Below the pieces are notes generated by a model. It had not been told where the DNA came from and ran no database searches. It worked only from the letters and a program-made list of their open reading frames with translations. Positions 9,351 to 23,211 of a stretch of 64,000 bases of DNA are shown here, piece after piece. The DNA is from Labyrinthula sp. Ha. Its lineage: Eukaryota; Sar; Bigyra; Labyrinthulida; Labyrinthulaceae. A program made the translations under genes and the position numbers. The DNA is taken from the NCBI GenBank assembly GCA_015227615.1, contig JAALGZ010000071.1, positions 1 to 64,000 of the forward strand, in the 5' to 3' direction. Numbering within the stretch: position 1 is the first letter of the stretch; each line of letters opens with the position of its first letter.

Positions 9351-12300
9351 TGCCCCCCGCCCCCTCTTCGCAGATAGGCGAAACTTCACCGTCTCTCAGC
9401 ACCACTTCTGCTCCAGAATATCTCTGTGTCTTAAAGGGGTCAACCAGGTTTCTAAGCTATACTCACCCTTTCTTTAAACAATAAGTCCTCATAAAGACTT
9501 CTAATAATACCACAAATTCTCCCACGGCTTCTTTGATCCACTTGTAGAATGACACCGCGTCTATTTGTTCTTCACAATCTGCCAATAAGATCTCATTTTT
9601 CTAGAGCGCGCGAATTTGTTCTTCCCCCGATAAACAAATTATTGTGTATAAAAATATACATATCTGCTTGCACCCTTTGGAATAATCGCCCAAGTTTCAC
9701 CGCGCATTTTTTTTGTTTATCGTCATTCTTACCCATGGCCAGATCTGTATACATTCATAGCCTAAATTACAGAGAGAAAATTAGGCATTCCCCCATACGC
9801 GCTGAAATATTCATATTAATACGAACCTTGGTTGTATTTCTTTAGTCCCAAATCTCATCACCGAGCTATCGGGCGCCTTATTATACCGGGTCGGTGAACC
9901 TAATCATCTATGAAGGGTTTACCAATAGAAAACCTTTTTTTCGAACTGTCGATGCTTCTGCACTCCATGATCCTGGGTATACATATGCCGTGTATCAAAT
10001 ATTTTTAAGCAGTGTCACCAATAATCGTATTATCATATTTACTTCAAACAAAAGATTAAATATGCGCCGCATTTTTTGAATTTCAGAAAATCCATCGGCC
10101 CTTCACTAGAAACCACATAGCGCTATTCTGTGCTTTAATTTATTCTATGTTCTAGATTGCTAAGTACTGATTTGGTGTTGGTTGCTTCATTCTGCTTTAA
10201 GAACACAATCTAAAATCATTGGCTTCCTATTTTTTAGCTTTTTTATATATACGATTATGCCATGGTTCTTACTAACACTGGATATTTTCTTAGCGTCTCA
10301 TACATCTTCGCTGTCAAACTTACATACTGCGTGACCTGATATCTATACACGCTTAAGCATTCAATGTACTTTTTTGTAAATCCTTTAAGGGACCCTTCAC
10401 TCATCAGCTGAACTTCATGTTCTCGATTAGTAGAACGTTAAGTATATGTGAACTGGCTCGGAGCAATCTTTTCATTACTCTTACATGCCTTTCTATATTC
10501 TATCTTCCTCTCTTATTCCCTGCAATTCCAGCATATTTAAACACCACTGGGGGTAATAGTACATTTTTGGGTCTTTTTTGGCAGGTACTTCCTATGTTCT
10601 ATAAAGTTTGTCATACCGAAAACTATTGTTGGGTTTCTCATTTCCTGTTTTTTTTTTCTTTTTTCCATCCCTGTATTGCCACATTTCTTATTTCTTGCAA
10701 TCTCTCTATCTGTACTATATGGCAATGCCCGATCTTAAATTCCGGCACATTTCTTACCTTAGAATTTTGTATTTCTTCAGATCATAACAGGGCCTTATCT
10801 GCTCTGCCCCTAATCTCCGCCTGTTATTTTTCTTTTATAGAGCGACACAGGTACTCAACTACCATTGTCAGCTGATCCTCAAGCACAATTTAAAAGGATT
10901 TCCAAGTATACTCTTCTATGATAATCGCATCCACAATAACTCTATCACATATTCCACAAATACTGAAACGTATTTTACTTCACTAAGCTCCTTAACTTTG
11001 AACCCCTATATATTTTCATCGCAAAATTTTCTTAGAGCATCCGACGGAAGAATTTTTTGATTCTCAAACAACCAGAACCCGCTTCCGTGAATATCTTTGT
11101 TCTTTCCGGTTAAGTCCGAATTTTGTATGTATTATCCGGAAATACTTCAATTTTATAGGTTATTTTGGGCCGTTATATTGCTAATTTATCGTGTTTCGTT
11201 GAAATTCCCTTGGAAAGAATTAAACAACAGTAACCAAGTCCACATTACAGGACCGCAATGTGGACTGCACCTCTTCTTCGCGAAAATTTTTCTATCTTCT
11301 GAAGTTCAATATACTTTGCTGACTTCTTCTAGTGTTCATCCTTGTACTTTCTTAATGAGTATAAAAGCTTATATAAGACATCGTCGTCAATGGATATTAG
11401 TAGTCTGTCTCTTTTGCGCACCCGCTCTATTATTGGCCTGACCGCCGCTGGTTTGGTGAACCCCCCATTCCATATTTACATTTAGAAAAAAACTCAAATG
11501 CCGAAGGTTCCCGCTCTCATCTGGACACCTTGTACGATATTACAGGCAACCTGTTCATCACGTAGTGTGCCTTTCACAATAGTATAATTCATTTATTCCA
11601 GCTTAAGCGGTACTAACAGACTAAAGTTTATATGAAAGGCAAAATGTGTTTGTTTACTACAACCACGCCATTTGTCTAGCTTGTAAATCCAGTAACAAAA
11701 TTGTATGGAAATCTTGTTGCTACTCCCACTCCCTGTAATAATTGATGAGAAAATGAATTCCACGGTCTGTAACCAGGGCGGAACTCTTTACCAACCTATA
11801 GTTTTCTACAAGTTAATCCAGTGACTCTAATAGCGCCCAGACTACGATGTTTTTACAATGGTAAATTGAATTGACCTTCTATTCACGTATGTTAACACCA
11901 AGTTGTGTCCGCGTCAGTTTTTTTTGAATGAAACCTCCTCCACTAATTTTTTCATCAACCAAAGTTCTCTGGATACAAGCTGATGCATGGACAGTATTGA
12001 TTTTCACAGTCTTCTGCAACCTATACAGCTATCGCGCAATAGGAACGAGACCCCCGCTACCTTTTCCTAGTCGTTTCGCCCTCTGATAGTGTACCAAGAT
12101 CTTTTTGATATCTTCCATTAAAATTGTACCGTGTTATTTACATCCTCATTTACCGATTTGTGTTTTTTCGCTAAATGCATATGGCGAGGATTTTGTTCTA
12201 CAAGGGTATTAAGGATATAAATTTCCCTATCCTTCTTCATTGTTCTTTTTCAGAGAGTCTATTTTCTCTCTTGCAAATGTATATTTTCTGTCTCATCAAG

Positions 12301-15300
12301 GTGACCCACTTATCATAAACGTGATAATCAAAAACCAAAACCTTGAATTTATATAATGACTTTAGTGCTTCATGAGTACGCTTCTCAATCTTCTTCTCTT
12401 ATCTTGAATATGCAAAGTTTACTGAGAGCTTTTGTAATCCCGCTCTAGTTCCACTCTCTTTATGACTCATTGTACCATAATCTTCCATGTCTGGTTCCTA
12501 TATTCGATGGTCGGAAATTTGTGCTTCATCGTCGCTGGGTACTATTTCTGCAAGCCAAATATATTCCTTCGTTTTCTGGAAACGAAATTCTACTCTTATC
12601 TATTCCTTGGCTGTTTCATGTCCCGCTTCGTTTAAAATATCCGCCTTCTGTGACAAAATCCGCTTCCGTGAGAATATCCTTCCCATCTGACACCTCTTTT
12701 GTGTGATAGATGATGAAACAAAGTACCTTCTATATTCGTTCACGTAAAAAAAAATCCTCAACACGTTTGCCTATATGGGTAAGTACTCTTAGTGCCTTGA
12801 ATCTCAATGTCTCACTTTATTTTATAGTACAAACTTTCTAAGCCCACGAGGGGCCCCTTTTTCTCTGTATCTCGATAATGCTCCCAAATATGTCTCTCAC
12901 ACTACTTCGAGAAACTCGTCATTATTCACTTGCGTTGCCGGGGATTTTTTTATTATTGCTTGAAATAGTTCCTTATGCGGTATACCGCGCCTTATTAACA
13001 TGTCCGAAAAGTGTTACTGTCACCGTCGACCTGGTGAATACCCATCAGGACATGCTATAAATGACCATACATATTTTTGCAGGCAATTAAGATATCATTG
13101 GTTTTTCTTTGAGCAACCCTGTACTAATGCTTTTAAACCCAACTAGTCTATGTAGATCTGGATTGTCATTGTGTAAAAAGGTAGAAGGTAGCATATTTTG
13201 TTGAGCACCCTTACTATCCGATAGAAGTCCTTGTGATATATTCCCCATAACAGTTAGGCGGCATCCAGTTTGCGCAGAAAAATATAATTGGGTAAACCAG
13301 CTTTTTCACCAGGTTATCGCCTCTTTCTTCAGGACTTGCTTGGAATATATTTGCGCTGTGGTATTTATTAGAATCGCCGGTGACTAAGATCAGGTCCATG
13401 CCCCTGTCATAGTCTTGAAGGCGCTTCCTTGCCGTTTGCACCAGGCACTGCTCAGAAGTGTTTAAGGCGGGCTTGAATTCATCATTCCACATAATTCGGC
13501 TCTTTTCTTTTTGTAATTTCTTCGTATTACCCTTCTTTTCCGGGTAAAATATCATTGTTTTGTCCCTTAGTTCCACTATCTGGGAAACTGTCGTCGTCAA
13601 CCATTTCGACAAATGGACTAGTTTTACTAGTTCTAACACATACTCTGGCTTTAATATGGATAGCATTTTCTCATAGTACTTCTTAGTGAAGTTAGATCCT
13701 CCATTATCGAGGATGCGCCCGCAGTATTCGATACTCTTTGTGCATACGATTGATTTTGATGGACTTATTCGTACTTTCCATTTTCTTATATTTTCCAGTA
13801 CACCTTCTAGTATTTGCATAAAGTGATCAAAATCGACATCATGTATCTGGGTATCGTCGATCCACTATATTATGCCATTTCCTTCTTCGTCGCAATATGC
13901 GACGGCTATGTAATGTATGATGCGCTGGTGAAGGAATACGAGTTACTATGATACCCCATTGTCGCAAACTGCAATTGGAATATTCCGTATCGCGTAAAAA
14001 TATTAAAGTACTCTTTTGTGCGCTTAGTGATTGTAAGCTGGTCAAATCTGTTCATCACATCTAAACACCCATATAATTGCACGGGAGCTGCATTGCCGAA
14101 TTTCATCTTTAGCATCGGTAGTATGTTACATCCATGCAAAATACATTATTTATTTCCATCAGGTCTAAAAGTATGCGCCACTGATTATTCTTTTTTTGGC
14201 ACCGTAAAGACCAACTAGCTATATACTGCTTGTGGAATCTTCTTGACTATATTCTTATATACCATACCCTTGAATTTCTCTCTTACAAACTCCGATTTAC
14301 TCGGTCAAGCAGTCACGGTGATGGTAGTCTAAATGGTGCTCCTTCTTTTGGAACCGCATCCATGGGTGGTAACAAACTTATCTACTTTTGCGACATGCTA
14401 GTGACAAAGCAGATTCAAAAGCCAAGAATATTTTCACAAGGCGTTGTCGCTGTGCCTTTGTGACATCAGTTGCCTCTTCGATCATTTTCTTTAAGGCTGT
14501 ATGAATTTCTACTTTTTCCACTTCCTTATTTGTTTCCTCACCGACGCCGTATACCATCAGGCGCTCTAGATCATCTTTTCCCATCACATCTTTTATTTGT
14601 TTTAGGTGGGTAGTTTCACCTAATGGTATCCCCACCACATTTCCATCGCGCAATTTTTTACTAAAGTCGATGGATGAGGCGCACATATTTGTAACCCCTT
14701 TCAAAACCTCTAATTCCCCCCCGTAAGCAGTCTTAGTATAGCCGTCATTTGAATTAGCGGCGATACATACTCATACAGGAATTGTGTATATTTAGACTGA
14801 AATCGACGTAGGTTTGTTTCTGCTAAATCTCTTGTGAAGACAAAGTATGAATGTGTCCTTTGTATATGCGTGTCATCCTCATATGCTATCCTTATGATCT
14901 CAGCTAAAGCGTAGTTATGATTCTTAGAGTATGCATATACACCTACAATTAACTTTAAAGGTACTCTAGTTATTGTAATCTTTCATAACCACGTCCTCTA
15001 CAAAAGTCTCTTTAATATCAATAATTCTATGTTTTCAGCTTCTTTAATAAGACAACTTGTGTAGTTTTCACGGCCCAAGAAATCGTTAAAAATCCTTCTG
15101 CTAACTTCCTAGGAGATCTGATGTGATATTAGCCCATCTTTATCTAGCACCCGTGTCCCAATAAAAAATTCATCCCACACGGTTACATTTACCAATTATA
15201 TATGAACTCTGGATCACCCTCTCTTTATTATTACATTAACTAACAATTCAAGTTTCGCATAAGTGAACTTAGGAATACCGGAGTCTGTTGTACCGTCCGC

Positions 15301-18199
15301 TTATGGAATTTCTTGTAATCTGTCACACATACCCTCTACTAGGGATTAATCCATCTATAGTGATACAATTTATTTTCGGCGCCGATGTCTAGAATCACAT
15401 TTGATAATTTATTCACACTCGGTGTATTATGGACTGCCTCTCCACTTCTTCTCACCAGGACTTTTATAATTCTTGTGATTTTTTTCACGAGGTTTTGTTT
15501 TTTTTATCCTATGGCGCTAGCTACGCTGGTGACGCGAGGTAATTTTTATCAGTTCTATCTGTACTTTGGAATCTATACGACCTATTTCCATACTGGCCAC
15601 CGAGGCGCCTATCGATGTGATTACCACGTATATATTGACACTGGCCTTGGCAGCGGCTAATTCTTCCATATTTGTAACCCATCCTGGACAATTATTCCAA
15701 GGACATGGAGTTTTTATCCTCATTAAGTATCTTCTTTTTGGCGTGTGAGTTGCACGAGTCTCCATTCTTACTGCGACATAATGCAGTTCTTTGTCCACTA
15801 ATCTTGGAACGTCCGATCAACGGTGCCTATATCGCTTGTTGTACCGCACAAAGTCCTTATGTTTTCTTTATATGTGTCGAGCAGATTCGTCCAAGGGGAA
15901 TTTCCTAAACCTAATTTTGATTTTATTCTTTCCGACTTCATTCTTACTTGGACCGGTAGTAGCTCATTGAGGCATTTTAAGACATCGAGAGGCTGACTTT
16001 TTTTGTTCAAGCTAGAATATTTTATATAACATACCTTTGGGTCTACATACTTATTTAAGCAGTCGATGAAAATTCCCTCCGCGGATAATTTAACCTTTTT
16101 CCTGATGAGGCGGATGGTATTTTCTCCTTAATATGCCTCGTGTACCTCTAAATTCTTCCGCAAGTATTGCATAAGGTTTGATTCCGCCATTTCTACGCCT
16201 CTCAATTCCTTTTTTAGGCCAGCGTCTACCCACAGGTCGATATTAGTGGGGTCAATCTTAAAGAGAGATTTTTAGGTATCATATTAATCTACAAACTCCC
16301 GAACTTCATCTATATTCCTTGTTTTTAATCTTTTAAATTTCAATCACATGATGTGCCAAATTTACAAAGTTGGCAATCTTGTATCGATTTTGCGCTGCTT
16401 TCTTATGTCTGTAACCAGGGCGATGTAGTATTCCAGTTGCGTTGATATACATACGATACCTTGTCGGTATTTTGCTGACCATACCCCAGAGAACCGACAA
16501 GGTTCTTGTATCTCTGAGTTAGGTGTTACAGATGGCTCTAATCTTTGTAGCATCGATGAGTGTATTTGAATCATAGTAATGAGGTTGTTATGTTCTATTA
16601 ATTCTTCTACGCTCGATACCAAACATCCTCATCGCCTCCGCCTGGTCTCTTCTGACCTGCACAAATAGTGCCGGGATATGGTCGATTTGGGATCTGGATT
16701 ATTCATCAGATTTGCTTCTTCTTCTCCGTTTACAAGTCTTTTAGTAAGTTACATTCAGCGTGAGGCTCTTTTAGGTTTGTTGTTCTCGGGCCAGCGCCTA
16801 ATCTAATCCCTCGATACGTTTAGGTAGGCACTTTCCCTTGTCGTTGTTCTTTGATTCGCTCACCGGCATTGTGCGTTTTGGTATTATAAGCGCAAGTTAG
16901 CGCTTTTGGTTCACGGTTGTTTCACAGTTAAATAGTTTTATTTTTCACGGGCGCTCCGGATTCTTTCTTGTAGTGAAATTGACCTTGTCGGTACCTTCCG
17001 TTCTTACGGAGACACTGTGATTGGTCATCCATTCCAGAACAGGGAAAATTTCCCTCTTCACTTTCAAAAAACTAATTAGGAATTTTTCGCTTTAGTTTTC
17101 TAATTTTATGCTTCTTCCACGCTTTCAATAATTCTTCAAAACTTGGGTCAACGCATTCTTTAAAGTGTTTACGTACCATCAGTCTATGTCAAACGAGCTC
17201 CGTCAGCGGAATTCTCCTATCTTGTATTAAGTTAAAGCTATTTGAAGTAACATAGGTTATCAATACTTTGTATGAATATCCTTTTTTTATCCGTTAATTT
17301 AACCCCTCTTCCCGTTTGTCACAACTCTGCCGCTCTCAGGTCCTCTTCATTTATGTTGTAGTGCAAAGGAAAATCTCTTTTCATTTATTTACCATAAATC
17401 TCATAGTCTTTTTTATCGGCTGTACAAGTGTTTTTCTATCAATACGTGTTCATGCTATAGCACACATACGATGATTATACTGAAGCTTGGATTTGGGCTT
17501 GGCAATGTCAAGGCATTACTCTTTTTAGCTGATGTGCCTATTTGCCTGGCGACACTATTAGTAGCGGACAATTTTGTCCGCATTCTTGACGGCGCAACTG
17601 TTTTTGTTGGCTTTTTAGTTAGTGCAACTACTTCCGATGACATTTTAATTAGCGCAAATACTTCTAGCACTTCTTAACAATTAGGCTCCTAGAAAAATTG
17701 ATCATTCAGGGAATCTGTTTAACCGGAATTTTGTTGGGAAGATATGGTAATAGCCTCACCGCTCGAGAGGAGTACCGATACAACGGGATCTTCCTCATCT
17801 TCTGATTTCCGGGGGGGATAGCTCACTGATACAATTCTTTTCTCTTTTGTTTTCCGTATCTAGAGCCGGTATTTGCTTTTGTGTGCTCATAGATTTATCT
17901 TAGGATTTATCTTTCTCTTCTTATGGAAGAAAGCTTCAAACACGTGATCCACCACTTGATCAGATGTTTCACTTTCTTCCGTCTGCATAATATGCTCATC
18001 TCGTCCGATTTCAGCTCTTCTTACATTTTTTTATTTCATGGCCCTTTGCACCAGCTCTTTTCACCTTTCTCATCTTTTTATACTTTTCTTTTTTCTTTCT
18101 ATTCCTTCCTCATTTAGTCGTCAAATTCTTGTTCTATTTGCCCAGGTCGTATAATTTTAAATGACGTTTGTAAATAGCTTCAAGCTTATGTATCATTGC

Positions 18200-18460
18200 A
18201 CCAATTCAAGATCTGTAAATTTAGTATTTACAAACTTCGCATTTATGATTTGTTACAGTCTGTACTTTTTATTTTGCTCATAATCATTAATTTTAATTAC
18301 TGGTTATTTATTACTACCTATTCCGACATAGTGATGACAAATTCTACCTATAAATCAAAATACACCAATCTGCAATATAAATAACTTCAAACTATGAGTC
18401 CGTGTTGGTAAGTTATGATGAACTACTACTTTTTTCATTCAGGTTCTAACGGTAAATACA
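18200..18460 (-). repeat. Probable 5' LTR of the decayed gypsy element
   Basis: It matches the LTR-like sequences at 9.1-9.35 and 29.85-30.08 kb, sharing the CATAGTGATGA block, the TTCTACCTA block and the terminal GGTTCTAACGGTA. The copies are strongly diverged from each other, consistent with an old insertion. The boundaries are approximate. Confidence 0.55.
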
Positions 18461-19500
18461 TCGTTTTAAGCTGGGTTGCAGGCTTGAATACAAGTGAGAT
18501 ATGTTTCAATACAGTGACCGGTGGATCACTTTCAGTCGTAATAAATACAAAAAAATGAGGGCAGTTACATGTACCATTTTTAATAAAACGAGAAACAATC
18601 AAATGACTGTTTTTTGATTGTGATCATCGCTAATAAAATGGATAATTTAACTATTGTAAGATGACTCATATTTCCTAAATAATAGTAACTTGCTGATCAG
18701 GATCAGATTTAGTCACTTGGTCCAGGGGTAAATAAAATAAGGAAATCCCAGTTTTTGTATCTCCCAAAAATATTCAAGAAACGGGCAATGCGTTCCGGAA
18801 GCAGTTTATTTCTGAGGTAACACCGGATCATATTGTCATTATCTGAAGTATTTATTAGAAAGTGTCATAAGAGATAAAACTTGTTATAACGAAGTATTGT
18901 CTTTTCTGTATTTTATTTATTTAGGTGTTAGAAGTTTGACTAAATACACTGTAATTGTGTGTGTAATATGGTAAGAGTATTATAAAAATATTGTACTTCA
19001 TAAAAAGTAAATAAAATAACTCTTTTACGATACATTGCAGTAGGGTAAAGGGACAAAATGTAGTTGACAATTATTTAATCATGCAAAATCAAACAAGTTA
19101 ATTTTTCATTAATTAATGATAACCAGTAACAAAAATAAATATACGAAGTTCATTAATAAATTACCATTAATTAAGGTCTAATCCCAACTCAGTCGCCTCT
19201 TTCCCAAGAAAGAAACGGTAGTTTGCATTGTGTTGAATGGGAACAGAATTTAACTATTGCAAACGTGACATCTTGGTAAGTTATAGAAATGATTGACAAA
19301 AACAATGCTTCTATGTCTCCGTGTGGGTCATCGTAGCACCATAATGAGCCCGGACCTTATGAGCCAATTGAATGATTTATTGCTAACTATAATATCTCTG
19401 AACGTTGGTGAACTTAACATAAACTTAGTACTCTAGTAAAATACATTCGCAAAACTGCGTCCTTGAACATTTTAATTATTCAAGATGCGAGTTCAAGATA
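18461..19500. other. Spacer, no gene seen
   Basis: About 1 kb of AT-rich DNA between the decayed gypsy element and the LINE. Apart from small palindromes (for example ACAATCAAA and TTTGATTGT near 18.6 kb) I see nothing coding. The 5' end of the LINE may lie in its last part. Confidence 0.4.
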
Positions 19501-22500
19501 AGTCGAAAGACTATATAAAATAAATGAACTGGTCATTCAAGAAGAAATTGGTAGATGGTTCTCTTCGGAGGCTAGCTTTAAGTCATGTGGCGTAGCAATC
19601 TTCGTAAGCCAACGCTTTCTTCCAATGGTAATTAGCCTATATGAAGTTAGCGACAGAAAGTTAATCCTTAAGTTTAAATCATTCTCGCAGGAAGCTCGGA
19701 TATTATCCATCGTGTATGCTCCTCACTCTGGAAAATCCGCAACAGAAAACAAGAAGTTCCTTCCAGATGTACAGAAAAAAAATTGGAAAAACTGAGTAGG
19801 AGAATACTATTGGTAATTTCTGGTGATATTAATTCATAACTGGATAGAAAACTACTGCGCGAGGATAACAAATTATGAATACCATATAGAAGTAATAGAA
19901 ACAGCAAGCTTCTAGGTGAGTTAATCAAAATAAACATCCTACATATTGTCAACCACAGTTTTAGGATCAGAAAACCTACAAGCAATAAACACACTACATT
20001 AGTAACTAAAAATTCGAACCTAAAAAGATAAGAAATAGACGTCTTTCTAACTTCATACCCTCAAAAGATAAAAAATTCAAGAAAAATAAAGGAACGCCTC
20101 AGCAACTTGGAAGTGGAGATATGCAAAACTAAATGCAAATAATGTCCTCTATTCAACTAGAAAATACTAACACAGCACCAAAGCAAACAAAGAGGAGGGA
20201 CCTTTTAACGTGCATCTAACAGAGCAAGGAATTCATTGACCTCAAATTTAGAGAGAAAGATATAGCAAGTAAGCGATTGAAATGAGGTAAGCTGCAATAT
20301 TTTATCAAGAGCCATAAGTAAAGTTATAGAAGAACCACTCCCCGAAGAAAGAGTCAGATTCTTTCATAGATCCAACTACCCGGAAACACTAGAGCCTTTA
20401 AGACAGAAAAAGTTAAACTGGGGAACAGCAACTACAAAAGAAAAAGACAAAATGATCAGATAAGTAGCGACAGTTGCAAGGAAAGATAGAAAAAATAGCT
20501 GGATTGAAGAGCAAGCTGTCGCAATCGAAGAAAACTTTAACACAAACAACACAAGGGAAGTCTATAGAGCAATAAAAAAGTTACTTTAACGTAAAGTTAA
20601 TAATAGAAAGCTTTCTAAGGATGCCAACGGGAATGAAATCCAAGTGAAGAAACGACTCGAGACATCTCGGAAGCGTATTGAAAATACACAAAGATATGTA
20701 AGCCCAGAAGCAGGAAATATATAGAGAGAAGTAACAGAGAGTTACCACATAACAAGAAAACTCAACATCCGAATCGACTCCATGCAAATACACCCAGACC
20801 ATCCAACTAAAAAGGAAACCCTAAAAACGCTTAAAGAACTGAAAACCCACAAGGCTCCAGGTGAAGATAAGATCCCAACAAAGTTCTGAAGTATTCACAT
20901 GAGTCCAGAAACATCTAGTGAAGCTAGTTGAAAGATTTTTCAGGACAGGGAAGCTGGGTCGGAGTTAGGAATCTAACTTCTGCAATGGAAAAATTATCTT
21001 CATATATAAATGAAAGGGGTACTCCGAAGACCCAGTAAACTACAGAAAAGTCACCCTGCTCAACATCCCGTTTAGAGTAATAGCGAAGATAATAACTAAC
21101 AGGCTTCTATGAATAATCCAGCAGCTGCCTTCATATCAAACCGGCTTTAGACCTGGTATATCCACAACCCACAAGATAGAAGTTCTAAAGATAATAATGA
21201 AAAAAATATCACAGAAGAATATTGCAATAAACTATTTTTTATTGACTTCAAGCAGACTTTTGACTTGATTTCTTATCGGTGTCTAAAAAAACTCGTTAAA
21301 AGAGCAGAAACTGCAAAGATATCTTCAATAAAGAATAATGTACCTCTATCACCTAGTAAAGTCCAGAGTGGCGGAAGCAAAACTTAGGTTCAAGGAAATG
21401 AACATCCACAGAGGAGTTATGCAAGGAGACAGTCTTTCCCCTACACTACTCATACTTGCTCTAAATAGCATAATAGAGAGAGTAAGGAAAGACATTCTAG
21501 AAAACATCTCGCTCAACGGTCAAAATATGCAACTCATGGCCTTTGCCAATGAGGTTGTAGCCTTCTACAAAAGACCTGAACAAGTTCAAGATCTAATATT
21601 CCCACGGCGTAGGATAGACGCTGCCAGCAGTCTAAGGATAAATAGAAAGAAGACCAGAGTTATGAAGATAGAAAGATCTATAGAAGTGAGCGGGGGACCA
21701 GAAGAGAGTCAATTAACAAAGTACTCAATAAACTCTACTGTGAACGCTGCGCCCGATACGCCCATAAGGATATATCTTTTCCGTGTCATAGAAGGTCCCG
21801 GTTCTGCGATAGAACAATGTATAGATCCAAAACTGGAACAATTGCTCCACTTCATGATCAACAAGTAGTAACTCAACTGCTTAAAAATAAAGAAGATGAT
21901 ATAATAGTCTGTGGAAAAAAGATAGTAAGTGCAACTGAATTCAAGTACCCCGGTGCTGTATTCAGCACCTCTGATTTAGACACAGAAAACATCCTGCTGA
22001 AAATAGAATATGGTAAACCAACTCTCCTCAAAATAGTACACATCCTAAGCTGAGCTTCGCTAAATAAGAAAGTCAAGCGGATAGTGGTTTACTCAATGGT
22101 TCTGGCTCCAATGCTCTATAAAGTGGAAACTGGCACATAAAGTAAGAGATAAAGAAACAACTCAATGCCCTCTCTAGAAAAAATAAAAAGCTTATAGAGA
22201 ATATTAGAGAAAACAGGATCGTGATAGGTGCTGAAGATATAGATGTCCTTAAATTAGTCCAAGAAATGATAGCCAAATACAAGGAGAAGGAAGTGGAGGA
22301 CGAGCAACTCTAAGCAGCAAGGCAAAGAGAAACCCCAAATTCATATAGGGCTATAAACCCAACCAAAATTGCAACTTCTGAAATACTTAGACATCCAAAG
22401 ATAATAGAATATATAAAAGAGAACGAAGAACCTATCCCGCCGGCAGAAGATCCGCCAACTGAAAGTGAGAGCCACCCAACCGCCCTCTTCCCACTAACAA

Positions 22501-22860
22501 CAAAAACCTTCAACCCGTGCAGAATAACCCTAAACAGTAACTTGAGGACTGAAAATGCGCCTGACTGGCTAGGTATTCTCACTGCACCAAGAATACCCAC
22601 CTCACAACTGGACAGTGAGCAAAGCAATACCTGAAACGATTAAATGCCAACTTCAGCTACAGCTGGTCACATATTCTCTGGGCCGGAAAAACGCCTTCTG
22701 GAACATTCACTATGGTCTGGCGAAAGAGGATTAATGAACCTGTAACCCCATGCTACCAGCAAGCATCCAAAACCTCAGGAACTATCTTCAGACACATTTA
22801 AACAACTGGAAAATACAACATCGCGCCTAGGAAACAAACTTAAAATACCCCAACTTTCAC
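19500..22860 (+). mobile_element. Decayed LINE (non-LTR retrotransposon) with endonuclease and reverse transcriptase
   Basis: Plus-strand remnants appear in LINE order. An AP-endonuclease-like region lies at about 19.55-20.05 kb, with a VYAPHSG stretch and an SGDINS stretch that corresponds to the usual GDFN. A reverse transcriptase spans about 20.8-22.05 kb: THKAPGEDKIP, then FFIDFKQTFD, then GVMQGDSLSP, then FANE in place of FADD, then FKYPGAVFS. A C-terminal part at about 22.3-22.8 kb contains an open stretch rich in Pro and Thr and ending in WSHILWAGKTPSG. The frame shifts several times and is interrupted by stops, and the catalytic Asp pair is lost (FANE). The element is therefore dead. 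Neither a poly-A tail nor target duplications were identified, so the ends are approximate. Confidence 0.8.
21338..21868 (+). pseudogene. LINE reverse transcriptase fragment
   Basis: This is the longest open piece of the LINE, 176 residues. It holds the GVMQGDSLSPTL motif of finger/palm block 4 and the following palm strand, where the catalytic FADD reads FANE. After about residue 140 the frame no longer looks like LINE sequence. The next part of the RT (FKYPGAVFSTSDLDTENI) continues in another frame just downstream, which marks a frameshift near 21.75-21.85 kb. Confidence 0.75.
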
Positions 22861-23211
22861 TATTGGAACCGAAACCCATCTAGCATGAAGATAACAACAC
22901 AGAATGAAGATAATAAAAACCACATGAACAAAAACTTCAAATTGTTCATTAGAACTTCTGGAACTCTCAACAACAGTTGCTCCAATTTCTTCTAAATGTA
23001 AGAAATATTTAAAAATACCCTCTCTAAGTTCTACTGGAAGCTCCAAGTTATCACTCACTTCCATTCTGATAGGATCAATCCCAAGACGCAGAAACTCCAC
23101 CTAGTTCTCCAATATACGCTATGCCTTTAGCTTCAGGGGTCTAGACAAGCGCTCATAGACACTATCAATCCTGAGCAGAGACTCTACAGCGACGAGAGCA
23201 TCAATACTCAT
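22840..23211 (-). pseudogene. Broken minus-strand reading frame at the LINE 3' end
   Basis: Read from an ATG at 23211, one frame runs for 124 codons with two in-frame TAG stops near codons 31 and 36. Otherwise it looks protein-like (MSIDALVAVESLLRIDS, then an acidic, Leu/Glu-rich middle, then a hydrophobic segment FVHVVFIIFILCCY). It faces the LINE. It may be the relic of a separate small gene or of another element inserted in the opposite direction. No family was recognised. Confidence 0.35.

Larger units (their letters stand above)
9110..18460 (-). mobile_element. Old, decayed Ty3/gypsy-type element on the minus strand
   Basis: Reading the minus strand, gypsy-type pol remnants are clear around 13.2-14.7 kb. 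Reverse transcriptase and RNase H segments resemble those of the intact element at 0.9-8.5 kb, for example the stretch after the catalytic Asp pair with a CGR-like motif and the WNDE stretch of the RNase H connection. The outer ends, near 9.11-9.35 and 18.20-18.46 kb, are diverged copies of one sequence ending (plus strand) in TTCTAACGGTA, which would be the LTRs. On the minus strand a G-rich purine tract (plus-strand 9351-9371) sits directly before the left LTR, as expected for the 3' end. Gag should then lie near 16-18 kb and integrase near 9.5-13 kb. I could not place either with confidence. The element is old and broken by many (dozens of) changes. Confidence 0.7.

Noticed and set aside
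9549-12706. Several plus-strand open frames of 60-150 codons
   Set aside because: They lie antisense to the decayed minus-strand gypsy element, are Ser/Phe/Leu-rich as expected for the complement of coding DNA, and resemble no protein.
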